Assembly: GCF_000247695.1 (NCBI RefSeq)
Contig: NW_004624732.1
Location: 14,176,416-14,240,415 of the forward strand
Reading direction: 5' to 3'
Origin: Heterocephalus glaber
Lineage: Eukaryota; Chordata; Mammalia; Rodentia; Bathyergidae
Length of the DNA: 64,000 bases
Part shown: positions 47,932 to 59,544 of the stretch, piece by piece
Position numbering within the stretch: position 1 is the stretch's first letter
How the letters are laid out: each line of letters begins with the position of its first letter
Position numbers and translations under genes: made by a program
Notes under the pieces: generated by a model
Database searches by the model: none
The model's input: the letters and a program-made list of their open reading frames with translations, nothing else
What the model was told of the DNA's origin: nothing

Positions 47932-48546
47932 AAGTCTTAACTACAAGCCTAACTTTTCTATTGTTAAACTTAGTTTTCATGTACTGATAAAAGAATTCAG
48001 CAGTAAAGAGAACAGCCTCAATTTATCACTCAAGGTCAAGGTACGATGGAAGACTACCTTGGCGATGGAAGACTACCTTGGCGTTTACTAGAAGACAAAT
48101 TTTGTTTTGAAAACCTCCACATTTCAGAGATATGATCCATCAGACTTAAATGACCTCAATAAATACTCGATTTTAGAAACAGCTGCTACTTTTAAAGTCA
48201 CAAAAGCTACAAAAATTACCTTATTCAGAGATAGTCTTCTCCATACAAAAATACAATTATGCAGTGCTCATTGCCGAATGTGTGTTAGAAATTAAGATAC
48301 CATTAAAAGTGCTGCTCTGAAACCACATGTCTCCAGTTATCATTTGTACCGCTCATGAAAATAAGCAGTGGCTGACCCCAACCCCACAGTCAGTGTCCTG
48401 ACTCCAGCTGGCACAAAGAACACAGGAATCTTCTGAATATATGGATAAACACAAAGAGCCTCGCAGTGATCTCTGACGCACGTAACAAACTGGAGGGGAA
48501 ATTGTAAAAATTCGGTTCTCTGGGCCTCAGGAGTAGGTTTTTTTGT

Positions 48547-48625
48547 GGTTTTTTTTGGTACTGGGGATCAAACTCGGGTCCTTGCGCTTGCGAGCAGTGG
48601 CACCACTGAGCTAAATCCCTGGCCC
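48547..48625 (-). mobile_element. ID SINE, short D-arm form
   Basis: Complement of CAGTGGTGCCACTGC; flanks CCTCA(G/C)GAGTAG. Confidence 0.9.
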
Positions 48626-48644
48626 ACCTCACGAGTAGTTTAAT

Positions 48645-48705
48645 CATAATGGCTTGCCTACCATTAGCAAGGGCCTGGGTTTGATTCCCAGCACCATTTT
48701 TTTAC
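48645..48705 (+). mobile_element. dID-like fragment
   Basis: 'gcaagggcctgggtttgatt' with 'cccagcacca'. Confidence 0.5.
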
Positions 48706-48899
48706 AAAGTTCTTTCTTTGCCTATGGTCGACCTGACTCTTCAATAATTTTACAATTATTATAATTTGTTAGTGCACGGTATGTGACATGAAATTAGTTC
48801 TCAGAGGTTAGTATATGGTCATCAAAGCATTTAAAACCCTTAAGTGAAATAAACACATGTTTAAATACCTGTTTCTCTGGTGTGAGAAACCAAAAGTGG

Positions 48900-49170
48900 A
48901 AATAAGGACTAAAATGTGTAATAGATATTGGGAAATGGGAAGAAAATATTCAAATGAGGAGAACGAGGGAGGGGGAAAGGAAAGAAGGGACAAGAAAAAA
49001 AGAAAATGGAAGGAAAAAATGCTAACAAAGCTTTTGTAAATAAAGAGGGGAAGAGGAGCCGCAGGGACAGGGGAGAATGAGAAAAAAAAGAAGCAAGATA
49101 TATCATGTACAGGTACAAATTCCCTATGATGAATGTTATCATTATGTATACCTAAAATGCACCAATAAAT
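48900..49170 (+). mobile_element. L1 3' end with purine-rich tract
   Basis: GA-rich stretch (48930-49090) followed by the tail 'catgtacaggtacaaattcc' ... 'caccaataaatg'. The order purine tract then tail supports an L1 3' UTR. Confidence 0.6.
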
Positions 49171-49276
49171 GTCTTGCTTCAAAAAAATAACTCATTTTGA
49201 TATTTACTGCTTTATATTAACTTAAATCACACAAAATGATAGTTAAATCTACCCAACTTGAAGAAACAATACCCTA

Positions 49277-49361
49277 GGGCCAGGGATTTAGCTCAGTGGT
49301 GCTGTCACCTGCCTCGCAAGCACAAGCGCCTGAGTTCAATCCCTGATACCAAAAAAAAAAA
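49277..49361 (+). mobile_element. ID SINE, 'GGTGCTGTCACC' form
   Basis: Flanks CAATACCCTA / GAATACCCTA are a near-perfect duplication. Confidence 0.92.
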
Positions 49362-49697
49362 GGAATACCCTAAAAACTAATTCTTAGACATCAAACTTAG
49401 TAAATTATAGGATTAAAAGATTAATGCAGGCAAATTCTTATTTCTTAAGAAATAACAAGTTCATATTTCAACCACTATATTACTTTTCTCAATGCCAGCT
49501 GGAACATGGCATAGAGTGCTTAATAAGCAACCGAATCCTTCCCAATCACTGGTTTGTAAAAACAGTATTGTTGGCACTGCTACAGCTCACTGCATGCTAC
49601 AGTATATATGCCTAATATGTCACTGTTACTAAAGCTTGACCACTCTACATTGTGAGTTACCAGGTGGATTTTTTTGGGGGGGGGGGGATTTGAATTT

Positions 49698-49780
49698 TTT
49701 TTTTTGGTACCAGGGATTGAACTCAGGACCTTGCGCTTGCGAAGCAGGTGGCAGAACCACTGAGCTAAATCTCTGGCCCT
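49698..49780 (-). mobile_element. ID SINE
   Basis: Duplication GGATTTGAATTTTT on both sides. Confidence 0.93.
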
Positions 49781-50159
49781 GGATTTGAATTTTTTGAGGA
49801 GAGGGGGAAAAAAGCAGTTCCTTACCTCTGAGAATTAACATCTGCTCACAGTCAAGTCTCACTGATATGAAATTTACAGCTTAATCATTCTGTTCTCTTG
49901 AATTTCACTAGACACATGTATCAAATGTAGTCATTCTGAGACATGATAAACATTAAACAAGGTAAATGTAATCCCACTCATCAAGTGACAGCTACTTGTT
50001 TACCAATTGCAGCTTTATCCTCGCTCTAGTCTGCCTTCTCTGTAAGATTTATTGATAATCACAGAGCTGCCTCTAGTCTGACAGCACCAACTCCAGAAGA
50101 AGCCTCCATTTCCTTGGACCATTCTCAAAATTACTCAAAGCCAAAATCCTATTATAGAT

Positions 50160-50243
50160 TTTTTTTTTTTGAACCGGGGATCAAACTCGGGTCATTGCAC
50201 TTTAGAGGCAGGTGGGGGAACCACTGAGCTAAATCCCTGGCCC
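50160..50243 (-). mobile_element. ID SINE
   Basis: Duplication TATTATAGATTTTT on both sides; ends GAACCGGGG rather than GGTACCGGGG. Confidence 0.9.
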
Positions 50244-50273
50244 TTTATTATAGATTTTTATAACACCCTCTTA

Positions 50274-50466
50274 CTGAGATGCTCCACATTCCCTATGATC
50301 TCTGGTCTTCCTTGCAATGAGTAATAAAAGCAACTTATTCAATTATAGGTATGTATGTCCCTGGTGGTCTTCAGCTGAAGGGTACTGATATTTGTGAATA
50401 AGATCATCAAAGGAAATTAGACTAAATGCTCTAGGTTTACAAAGTAACTATAAAACATGCCTTATT
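50274..50466. repeat. 190-bp direct repeat, copy B
   Basis: Counterpart of 47096-47288 with a 4-bp GTAT duplication ('ggtatgtatgtccc') and about 16 substitutions. Confidence 0.75.
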
Positions 50467-50667
50467 AATACATATAATCACAGGGAGGTCAGCAATGGAT
50501 GACTTTGGTATACTATTTCGTCCATTTTGCTTTTAATGTCAAGATCATGCTAAAACATGCTGAATGATTCAGATCAAATAGGAAGCATCACTTCACACTA
50601 CCACACTGAAATGTAGGAAGGCACAGGATCAAAGTGTCACCATAACTTCCGAAATATGTTAACAGTC

Positions 50668-50755
50668 TGCCTCAAAATAAATTAAAAAGGGGAGGAGGTC
50701 TAAGAATATAGCCTAAGGTTCCCTGAGAACACTCCCCAATGCCACACACACACAC
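50668..50755 (+). mobile_element. dID-like fragment with short CA tail
   Basis: 'ctcaaaataaattaaaaagg' then a degraded dID half and CACACACACA. Confidence 0.45.
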
Positions 50756-50819
50756 ATACAGAGGTTAGCTGTGCAAAGGCGGCAAGATTTTCATCTATAC
50801 TTTTTTCATTAGAAGTCTT

Positions 50820-50894
50820 GTTGTTATGCAAGGGAACTGAATCTGGGGCTTCAAATATGCTGAGTACTCTACCACTGAGCAACATTCATACGCC
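50820..50894 (-). mobile_element. dID-like fragment
   Basis: 'gggaactgaatctggggctt' through 'ctctaccactgagcaacatt'. Confidence 0.5.
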
Positions 50895-51039
50895 CTGAAA
50901 TGTATTTTAATGTGCAAAAGCTCCCTCTCGGCAGTTCAATGTTATTTCTTTATCACAATCAGAGGTACACAAACTGAAAATGTCAACTTAGTGCAAACAC
51001 TAAGCAAGACCTTTGTCAGGAATACACATTTTAGACCTA

Positions 51040-51222
51040 CAAACAGTAGCAGGCACTTGTAGGCTTAGCACTCAGATTCTAAGGCAGGAAGATCACTTGA
51101 GTCTAAGAGTCTAAGACAAGCCTGGGAAACATAACAAGACCCATCTCAAACTGTCTCTCTTTCTCCACAGATAAAGAGCTCAGTTGAGTACTCAATAGGG
51201 CCTGAGTTGAATCCCCAAATGT
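51040..51222 (+). mobile_element. B1-dID composite (diverged)
   Basis: 'ggcttagcactcagattcta' B1 box and 'gggcctgagttgaatcccca' dID end. Confidence 0.55.
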
Positions 51223-51274
51223 AAATAAATTTACGCAAATACATTCATACTCATTATGTTTAACATAAAAGTTG

Positions 51275-51390
51275 TAAAAAGCTTTGGTATAATGGCACAC
51301 GCCTGTAACTCCAGCTTCTTGGGAGGTTAAAGCTAGAAGCATAGCTCAATGGTAGAGCACTCTTGGTTTTGATCTCCAGTGCTGAAAATA
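51275..51390 (+). mobile_element. B1-dID composite, internally deleted
   Basis: 'cacgcctgtaactccagctt' directly followed by 'gcatagctcaatggtagagc'. Confidence 0.6.
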
Positions 51391-52067
51391 AAAGGCGCTC
51401 TTCATCTCACAAAAATCAGATCTGGCAACTTTAAGATCACCTTTAAATACCTACTGGGGGCTGGTTGTCACTTATTTCCTGCCTTCCACAACCTTAGAAA
51501 TTTTTTTACATCTGGGATGCATGCATGGCGGGGTGGGTGGAGGGGGGGGTCCTCAGCTACCCAAGGTCCTATTGCTCCCTTTCTGGAAAATCTTGAGTTT
51601 GGAGTTGTAGTCTGGGCTCTCAAATTTATTCTTCTAAGGCACATTTCTTATGAATCTGCAATGTGTGGGAGTTCTGGTAGAGACAGAAAACTGTCACCCT
51701 CACTGCCCTCTATAAGTCTTATGCATAAAGTGTTGCATACATAACTGATTTCTCAGACACCAGTTAATTCATGGATGTCTTATAAATGTTTTTGAAGAAT
51801 TTTTCTTTCAGTAAATACTTCATTTTCACCCAGAAGATCCTTGGTAATTTACATGTGTACAGCACATTAATATATTAAAACTATAAAACAAAAATTGTTC
51901 TCAAAATTCAGAAAAACATGTAAATGAAATACTTCACATAAACTAAATGAAATTATCTAATTTGACCATTAGGAAAAAACTTACAAAACATTAATAACAT
52001 GGCATGGAAGGACACATCTGTAATTAATAAATATGTACATATTTACACATGTATACATACTTATTAT

Positions 52068-52200
52068 ATTTGTGGTAGTGAAGACTGAACCCAGGGCCTT
52101 GCATATGGTAGGCAAGTGCCCTACCAGGCTGGCCTTGAACCTGTAACCCTCATACCTCAGCTTCCCAAGTAGCTGAGATTGCAGGTGTGTCCTACCATGC
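52068..52200 (-). mobile_element. B1-dID composite
   Basis: dID half 'gaagactgaacccagggcct' then B1 half 'caggctggccttgaacctgt' on the - strand. Confidence 0.65.
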
Positions 52201-52333
52201 TTATTATTAATAAGTTTTTTTCTAATGGTCAAATCAGATATTTTCATTTAGTTTCTAGAAATTTATGCAAATTATTGCACAAACACCAAACTTTTTAAGT
52301 ATTTAAAATTCAGGATCTATAAGAAGACAACTA

Positions 52334-52425
52334 GCACCAGGGATGTAGCTCAGTGGCGCCATGCCTACCTGGCAAGCGCAAGGTCCCAACTTCAATCCCT
52401 GATACCAAAAACAAAAACAAAAATA
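52334..52425 (+). mobile_element. ID SINE, short D-arm form
   Basis: CAGTGGCGCCATGCCTACC with GATGTAGCTCAG; flanks ACAACTA on both sides. Confidence 0.9.
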
Positions 52426-52799
52426 TAAACAAAAACAACTAAAAATGGGTATAGGGCTATATGACCTCAAGAAAGAAGCAAGATTTTAATTCAGAAGTTA
52501 CTAAATTTAAAATGCTCTATAATTCGTGTCTCCTTTAACATCTTCTCTGTTTGAATCACTTGGTCAGGCCCACATCTAATACATTCAAGGTACAAATCTG
52601 GCTCCCATCTTGCAACAAACTACAAAGACTCTGGTATTACACTCCAGCCAGTCTGTTGTAAAACTGACACATTTGATAGGTGAAGGCAAAGAGTAACCAA
52701 GAGGCCTGAAGAGATACTAAATCTTGTCTACTATAACAGGAAGTAAGTATAAAACATTTTCCCCAAGACTCTTTTACTGGTCATCACATTACTGTACTC

Positions 52800-52860
52800 T
52801 TATCATGGCACTCTTGGAGGCTGAGGCAGAAACCTGAGCAACTCAAAGATCCTGTCTCAA
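52800..52860 (+). mobile_element. B1 fragment with AATT repeat
   Basis: 'cactcttggaggctgaggca' to 'cctgtctcaaaattaatt'. The AATT/TTTA repeat leads into the ID that follows. Confidence 0.6.
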
Positions 52861-52878
52861 AATTAATTAATTAATTAA

Positions 52879-52966
52879 TTTATTTATTTATTGGTACCTG
52901 GGATCAAACACGGGTCCTTGCGCTTGGGAGGCAGGTGGCGAAACCACTGAGCTAAATCCCTGGCCC
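52879..52966 (-). mobile_element. ID SINE
   Basis: (TTTA)n tail then GGTACCTGGGATC; inserted at the A-rich tail of the B1 fragment. Confidence 0.9.
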
Positions 52967-53741
52967 CTGGTTATAGTTTTAAATCACTTATTAATTTGCA
53001 AAGCAAGCCATTTAGGTTAATAAAAAATGTTAAGCAGAACAGGGCCAACTAAAGAATCTTACAGCACTCTCAGCATACTGGCCTCACAGGAAACAAAGAT
53101 CCAGTGAAAACTTACTTTGGGAATGACCTTTCAACCACTCAGCTAGAAAGCCACATTTCAATCCCATGATCTATACATTAATTCAAGAAATTGCTTGTGG
53201 TCTGGCTACAGTTATCTTGGACCGCTCCAGTAATCCTCATAAAAATAGAGCTGCTTTAGCAGGCCTTACTCCAAACTACTGGTTCTCAATGAAAGCAGTT
53301 ATGACCCTTTGGGAGTATTTTTGAAAGACTATTTTTCTTTACAACCTGTGTAGGGGTGTTTGTGTTGGTTTAAAAATTTGTAGATATAGTAATTATCACT
53401 AAAGTTCACTTCAGAAAAGTAAAGATTACAAATTAGAAAAAACAGTCATTAGGCCGACAGAATTAGGAAGAACTACTCTACCCTTTGATGACTGAGCACC
53501 ACAAACTACATTTAACAAATTGAAAAATTCTATTGAGCTCCCTAATAGTTTCTAGAACCCACCTCTGTATTCCTTGGGTCTACATTCATATTGTTTTCCT
53601 TCAAGATTTCCTAACTGTTTCAATTGGGTAGATTACTTATAATTTCCACTTTAAACAAATCAAACCTGGAAACTGAGAGGACTCCACAATCTTTTATAGG
53701 CAAAGGGAGAAGGCTGTGCCTAGGAGGCTATACTCAGTATG

Positions 53742-53882
53742 ATGCCTGACATGGTTTTGCACACATGTAATCCTAGCACTCTGAGGAAGGGTCATTGCCA
53801 TGAGTTTGAGGCCAGCCTGAGCTACATAGTGAGTTCAAGGCCATCCTGAACTACACAGTGAGGCTATGTTTCAAAAAGCCAA
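53742..53882 (+). mobile_element. B1 SINE
   Basis: Two 'gccagcctgagctacatag'-type units mark the internal duplication. Confidence 0.85.
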
Positions 53883-53894
53883 TAGTGGCCAGAA

Positions 53895-54060
53895 ATGCCC
53901 CTTAATCCTTAATTAAAACACTAGAGGGCCAGGGATTTAGCTCAGTGGTTCCTCTGCCTGCCTTGGAAGCACAAGAGCCTAAGTTTAATCGCTGGTACCA
54001 AAAATAAATAAATAAATAAACACTAGATACTACAACACAGTATGCAGCTGTCCCATCCCA
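53895..54060. repeat. Short direct repeat, copy A, split by an ID
   Basis: 53895-53925 plus 54018-54060 match 54748-54830 (CTTAATTAAAACACTAG and 'cagctgtcccatcccaaga'). The ID at 53926 interrupts this copy only. Confidence 0.75.
53926..54017 (+). mobile_element. ID SINE
   Basis: Duplication AAACACTAGA (53916-53925, 54018-54027); AAAT-repeat tail. Confidence 0.93.
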
Positions 54061-54383
54061 AGAAAGCTATACTCAGGAAGAAATCTGTTCTCTCAAAGAG
54101 AACTACTGCATATTAAATATTAAAATACATTCAAGAGTGCTACAAGGGAGAAACAGGCTTCAGCAGACTGGCTTTGAGAGATATAATATTAATTTGGAGA
54201 CATTAAGATTATTTTATGAAACAATCTGTAAAAAAATACATGACCTACTATTTCTTCCTTGACAAAGAAATCCTTCCTTTTAACAGAAATTGTTATTCTA
54301 CTGTCTTTGTAAATGAAAAGTACTGTAAGTGCTTTTTAGTGCTGAGATGTAGGTTTTGATACAGTATTAAACACAGAGTACCA

Positions 54384-54455
54384 CCTGGTGTATAGTCAAT
54401 GGTAAGACTACTTGCCTAGCATACATAAGGCCCTGGGTTCCATCTCCAGTAACTC
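54384..54455 (+). mobile_element. dID-like fragment
   Basis: 'gtgtatagtcaatggtaaga' and 'aaggccctgggttccatctc'. Confidence 0.55.
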
Positions 54456-54609
54456 ACAAAGAAGGCAGGGGGTTGGGGGTGGGGGTAGATGACTATCGAG
54501 AAAACAGTGTTAGTTTTGGTACTTCACTACCCTTATGAAAAAAATTTACTTTTTATACCATATATCATATACTTTAAAGAATCTATCCACTAAAAATGAA
54601 AAAGCCTAC

Positions 54610-54720
54610 AGGCTCTTTGTGACACATACTTGTAATCTCAACTACTCCAGAGGCTGAAGCAAGTGGATCACAAGTTCAAGGACTTGCCTAGCATGCACAA
54701 AGCTCTGGATTCAATATCAA
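54610..54720 (+). mobile_element. B1-dID composite (diverged)
   Basis: 'catacttgtaatctcaacta' then 'gacttgcctagcatgcacaa'. Confidence 0.55.
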
Positions 54721-54747
54721 AGGATATGTGATTCTTCAACCAAAATA

Positions 54748-54830
54748 ATGTCTGAAAACGCCTCATAATTCTTAATTAAAACACTAGATACTAAAAGCAG
54801 CAGTACACAGCTCTCCCATCCCAAGATAAT
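54748..54830. repeat. Short direct repeat, copy B (no ID)
   Basis: Uninterrupted counterpart of 53895-54060; reads straight through the target of the ID. Confidence 0.75.
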
Positions 54831-55159
54831 CACATATTTATTTTCAACAAATTTTTGGCATACTTTGTACAATATTTTAAATAAGCACAGATGGAAAAAA
54901 CAAAAGCCCAATGTAAAAATTTAAAACAATTCCTGTAAAAATATGAACGTACCATATAAAATAAGTATTTCAGAACCCTACTACACTAATTTCCTCAAAT
55001 AATGTACTTTAGAAGTTAAATATTGACTTTTTCCACACCTGTCAGACACACAGATGATTATTTACATAAAAGAACCTACCAGGAGCTTATGATCTAGTAT
55101 TTTCAGGACAGCTGAAAAAACAATCTCAAATAAACTCTTCCTCAAAACAAGGACTACAG

Positions 55160-55248
55160 GGCCAGGGATTTAGCTCAGTGGTTTTGCCGCCTGCTGCACA
55201 AGCACAAGGACCGGAGATCGATCCCCGGTACCAAAAAAACACAAAAAA
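55160..55248 (+). mobile_element. ID SINE, 'CTGCTG' subfamily
   Basis: GGTTTTGCCGCCTGCTGCAC; duplication CAAGGACTACAG (55148-55159, 55250-55261). Confidence 0.93.
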
Positions 55249-55380
55249 CCAAGGACTACAGATAGAGAAAATAGGTGTCCATCTGTAAAGCAGACGTGTA
55301 GTCATTTGGACGATTAAATATGACTGAAGGCCTTTTAATATTAACACATGTCAGTAGGAGTTATTCTGCTATGGATTATG

Positions 55381-55462
55381 TTTTTTTTTGTACCGGGGAT
55401 TGAACTAAGGTCCTTGTGCTTTCAAGGCAGGCAGTGGAACCACTGAGCTAAATCCCCGGCCC
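55381..55462 (-). mobile_element. ID SINE
   Basis: Duplication TGGATTATGTTTT on both sides. Confidence 0.93.
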
Positions 55463-56139
55463 CTGGATTATGTTTTAAAGGACTCCTCTGTTTTTTTTTT
55501 TTTTGGGGGGGGGTTGTCTTGGGGAAAAGACAAGCTTTTGTGAAAGGCCTTTTTTGAAGGCCTTACAGAAAGAAATACTTTAGTAAGTAAAATTATTTCT
55601 AACAACAAACATCACAGTTTCTTGGGACACTCACTTTGAAAACATGTCTATACACAGTTCAAAAACACACTGCTGAACCACTAGACTGTTGTAGTGAGGG
55701 TTCATGTCACTTAGTAAATGCCACAGTTGAATGTAATGAGAAGGAGCACACAAAAACTTATCAAAAGTACTATTACCTTTCTTTTTCTTGAGCTGTATGC
55801 TGAGTACTCACTCAGGGGTTCCTCTTTTGTGCTATATGTAAAAACTGAAAACAGACCTTACCTTTGAATAAGTCTCAATGTAACTCCTATTTATTATAAC
55901 CTGGCATACAACTTATACTCTCATATGTGGTGTGAACAGTTCACTGCAGTTTAATATTTTTGTGGTTAAGCATCTCATATGTTCAAAATCTATATCCTTT
56001 ATAGAGAATATTTAAGTGGAATGTTAAAATGAACTGGGGTACTTAAATTAGTTCCATCTCCTTTCCCAAAAACCTTTACTTCATAAGTCTGTCAAAACAA
56101 CTCAGGAAGACACTAAATCCAGGATAGCACTCTTTTTAG

Positions 56140-56760
56140 GAGTAGGAAATATTTATTGGAGAACAGGAATAGTTCCTGAGATCGAGGAGTCCTGAGTGGC
56201 CCTTTGTCTGGGTAATTTATACAGCAAAGCCACAACATGGGTACAACCTGGGTCAAACTACAATCAACCTATAGTAGTGATGGTGAACCTTTTAGAGACC
56301 AAGTGCCCAAACTGCAACCCAAAACCCACTTATTTATCACAAAGTGCCAACAACTGCAATTAAACCTGAATATCTGATGTTCAGCTGCTGGTGAGACTTG
56401 GCTCATGTGCTGACAGAGGGCCCTGCTCACTGTGGGTTCCCTATAAGTTCACTACCACTGATCTATAGGATTACAAGTATAGCCACTTAGCTAATACTGA
56501 TCCAATAGGGAAGCGGGTGATGTAGCAAGCTCATATCATTAACCTTGGCTTATCCATAACTTCTGAAACAGGATCATTTTGGGAAGGGATGGGCCCAGGT
56601 GTTCTGGTCACCCACTCGGGTATGTGATGCATACTTGGACTTCATGCACTAGGTAGTGCTCATTACAGTTCTGCTTAGCCCTTAGGAAGTATCTAAATCA
56701 GGCCATTGTGACTTCATCTTAAGGCCTGGCCCCCTCCTGATGCGACCCCAGCCACAATTC
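56140..56760 (-). mobile_element. Possible LTR-like segment carrying a hAT MITE
   Basis: On the - strand a TATA-like stretch (complement of 56214-56222) precedes AATAAA (complement of 56153-56158), as in the LTR at 1402. Borders and family are not determined, so this is a weak call. Confidence 0.25.
56275..56460 (+). mobile_element. Short non-autonomous hAT transposon, copy 2
   Basis: TAGTGATGG ... CTACCACTG ends; 186 bp. Flanking octamers ACCTATAG (56267-56274) and ATCTATAG (56461-56468) match at 7 of 8 with central TA. Internally shorter than copy 3. Confidence 0.82.
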
Positions 56761-56857
56761 TGATATCTGTATTTTTCACTGACTTGAGAGCCAAGTCCCT
56801 CCCTGTGTATTAATTTCTTTCTAACTTAGTGTAGGCTAGTATTCTTTTAAACATAAA

Positions 56858-56953
56858 GGGCTGGGGATGCAACATAGAGGTAAAGAACTTTGCCTAGCAT
56901 GAACAATGCCTTGAGTTCAGTCCTTAGTACTGTGTGTGTGTGTGTGTGTGTGT
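56858..56953 (+). mobile_element. dID-like SINE with TG microsatellite
   Basis: 'gggctggggatgcaacatag' to 'ccttagtac', then (TG)n at 56932-56953. Confidence 0.65.
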
Positions 56954-57254
56954 ACATCATGTAGGCCAGTTACATGGTATCTAAAGATAAACTTTGGAGT
57001 CAAACATCCTAGGTTCAATTCCTAGCCCTCCCTCTTACATGCTCTATGATCTTTGGCAGGTTTACTTAACTTCCTGGTGCCTTGGTTTACTCATTTATAA
57101 AATAAAGAACAATCACTATTTATTTCTAAGGGTTACTGGGAATGAAGTACTTACAACATTTCTGATACACAGGAAGAGGAATGTGTTGGGGACAATGTTG
57201 AAATCAAGAAAGTAAAGTAAAACAAATTCAAGCACACTGGAGCTTATGAACTAG

Positions 57255-57343
57255 ATTCTTTTTTTTTTTTGGTACCAGGGATTGAACTCGGGACCTTGTG
57301 CTTACAAGGCAGGCACCAGAACCACTGAGCTAAATCCCTGGTC
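57255..57343 (-). mobile_element. ID SINE
   Basis: Duplication GAACTAGATTCTTTT on both sides. Confidence 0.93.
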
Positions 57344-57799
57344 TGAACTAGATTCTTTTTAAGAATACCTCTCATTAAAATTTATCTCAGCATTCTTACT
57401 GATTCCATACTTTCAGTCACCCAGTGGGAGTTTACTTATAAAATTTTAAGAGGGTACTTTTGATACAACTGAGTTTCTCGTAAGTATCCTAGTTCATGTA
57501 CATCCGAATGCTAGATAATACTGAATTTAAGTTTTGCAAGAACAAATGGAATAAACTCGAATTGTGCTACCAAAAAAAAAAAAAAAAAAAAGCAGCAGCA
57601 GAAGCATGAGGGTAGAAGGATCATAACTTATAATTCCTCAAGAAAATAGAGAGATGCTTTGTAATTAAATGTATTTTAATGGTGTTATTTCACTTGAGTC
57701 CAATATGTTAAATTTCAGTAAACTAGATGCTCCTTTAGTCTCATATACTCCTGGTGTTTAAAATGTTATTTTAAGCCTATTTCATAAACTAGTGTCTTA

Positions 57800-57947
57800 G
57801 ATGTGTGATGGCCTATGCCTGTAATCCCAGCACTTGGGAGGCTGAAGCAGGAGGACTGCTGTGAGTTTGAGGCCAGCCTGGACTACATAGTGAGTTCATG
57901 AGCAGTCTGGATTACATGGTGAGAGCTTGTCTCACCAAAAAAAGGGG
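57800..57947 (+). mobile_element. B1 SINE (left part of a B1+ID unit)
   Basis: B1 with the 29-bp unit. Its left duplication AAACTAGTGTCTTA (57786-57799) reappears only after the adjoining ID. Confidence 0.85.
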
Positions 57948-58040
57948 GTGTGGATTTAGCACAGTGGCGCAGCGCCTGCCTTGCAAATGCAAGATCCTGA
58001 GTTGATCCCCAGTACAAAAGAAAAACACCACCACCAAAAA
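57948..58040 (+). mobile_element. ID SINE (right part of a B1+ID unit)
   Basis: GTGGATTTAGCACAGTGGCGCAGCGCC with a degraded B box; right duplication AAACTAGTGTCTTA at 58041-58054. Confidence 0.85.
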
Positions 58041-58372
58041 AAACTAGTGTCTTACTTATGCTAGGAGGAAAAAGGGACAAACATATATATAAAATCTGAT
58101 GACTTACACATGCTTTGGTAGTGACTGGACACACATATGGTGTCCTCCATGCTGTGGTTTAATTTCATAAATATCTTGCTTTTTCAATCTATGAGTCAAC
58201 CAACAAATCCTTTTGCACAGCAAATCTCCTGACAATAGATCTATGCCCATTTTAAATCTTACAATACTTTTCTCTTGTATAACTGCTTCCTTTTCCAATA
58301 AGTGTTAAGAATAACAATCTCAGAAACGTTAAAAAGCAACTGTAAATTCTGTGCTCAAAAGTATATTATCAT

Positions 58373-58535
58373 CGCCAGGCTTGGTGGTGGACACCTGTAA
58401 TCCCAGGACTCAAGAGGCTAAGGCAAAGGGATCACTGAGAGTTCAAGGCCAGCCTGGGCTCCATAGTGAATTCAAGACCAGTCTGGACTATGCAGTGAGA
58501 CTCTGTCTCAAAAAAGCAAACAAACAAAAAAAGTA
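58373..58535 (+). mobile_element. B1 SINE
   Basis: Full-length, two 'gccagcctgg' units, AAAC tail. Confidence 0.88.
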
Positions 58536-58932
58536 CACTCTCATTGATTCTGCATAGGAATGCTGTATGCTTAAAGCTGAAGACATGATTGCTATCTTCT
58601 AATAGTCAGCTGCTATATCAAAAATACTTTTTTTTTTACATTCCAAAAAGTAGGACAAGTTGTAGTGAAGCACATTTCTGATACAAGGAAAAAATATTAT
58701 GAAAAATTAAAGATGTCTAAAACTCAAAAAGGGAATCCTGCGTACTTATCACTGAAAATGTGAGAAGACTAGTTTTTAAGGATGATGTAGCAAAGTGTGC
58801 AATAAAGAGGACGACATGATCACCCTTAGTTGAGTATTCTCGGATTTTTTGATACTTAACTCCAAAAGCAAGGGCCTGATGCACAACATGAACAAAGCAA
58901 AGGAATGTGCCTGCCTGTCAGATGCTATAGTC

Positions 58933-59156
58933 CAGTGATGGCGAACCCTTTAGAGACCAAGTGCCCAAATTGCAACCCAATATCCACTTATTTATTGCAA
59001 AGTACCAACACTGCAATTAAACTTGAATACTAAGGTTTTAGTTTAGAAAAAACAACCATTATCTGCTGCTCTGCTGCTGGGGCAACTTGGTTCATGTGCC
59101 AACAGAGGGCTCTGTGTGTCCGAAGCAGCAAGCATCCAATAGGTTCGCCACCACTG
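58933..59156 (+). mobile_element. Short non-autonomous hAT transposon, copy 3
   Basis: The longest copy (224 bp): CAGTGATGGCGAACC ... GGTTCGCCACCACTG, 15-bp inverted ends with one mismatch. CTATAGTC (58925-58932) and CTATATTC (59161-59168, 4 bp beyond the end) are probable duplications, 7 of 8. Confidence 0.85.
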
Positions 59157-59458
59157 ATTGCTATATTCTGTGAATGTGGGTTATACGAGTTTCACCGTTA
59201 ATATAAAACAACTGACATTTTGCAGGTTAGAACATCATGTCCTTACGTGTGATCCAATTTTCTCTCTGAAAAAGCACAATTATATCAGATCTCTTTCCAA
59301 TTTTATTTGAAAAATGTCATGCCATCCCTGAGACAACCATATATCCACCATAGCCCTGAGCCCCAACTCACCAAGCAGAGAACAGAAAATCTTTAAATTC
59401 ATAAAATTTATGTGTGGAATGACAGAAAATGGAAAATTGGAATCTACTAAGTCTTTTT

Positions 59459-59544
59459 TTTTTTTTTTTGTACCGGAGATTGAACTTGGATCCTTGTACT
59501 TGCAAAGCAGGCAGCAGAACCACTGAGCTAAATTCCCCGGCCCT
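59459..59544 (-). mobile_element. ID SINE
   Basis: Duplication TCTACTAAGTCTTTT on both sides; T17 tail. Confidence 0.93.

Noticed and set aside
58933..59156. Assigning the hAT MITE to the SPIN or OposCharlie1 families
   Set aside because: As recalled, SPIN begins CAGCGGTTCTCAACC and OposCharlie1 begins CAGGGGTCCTCAAAC. The ends here (CAGTGATGGCGAACC) differ, so the family is left unnamed.
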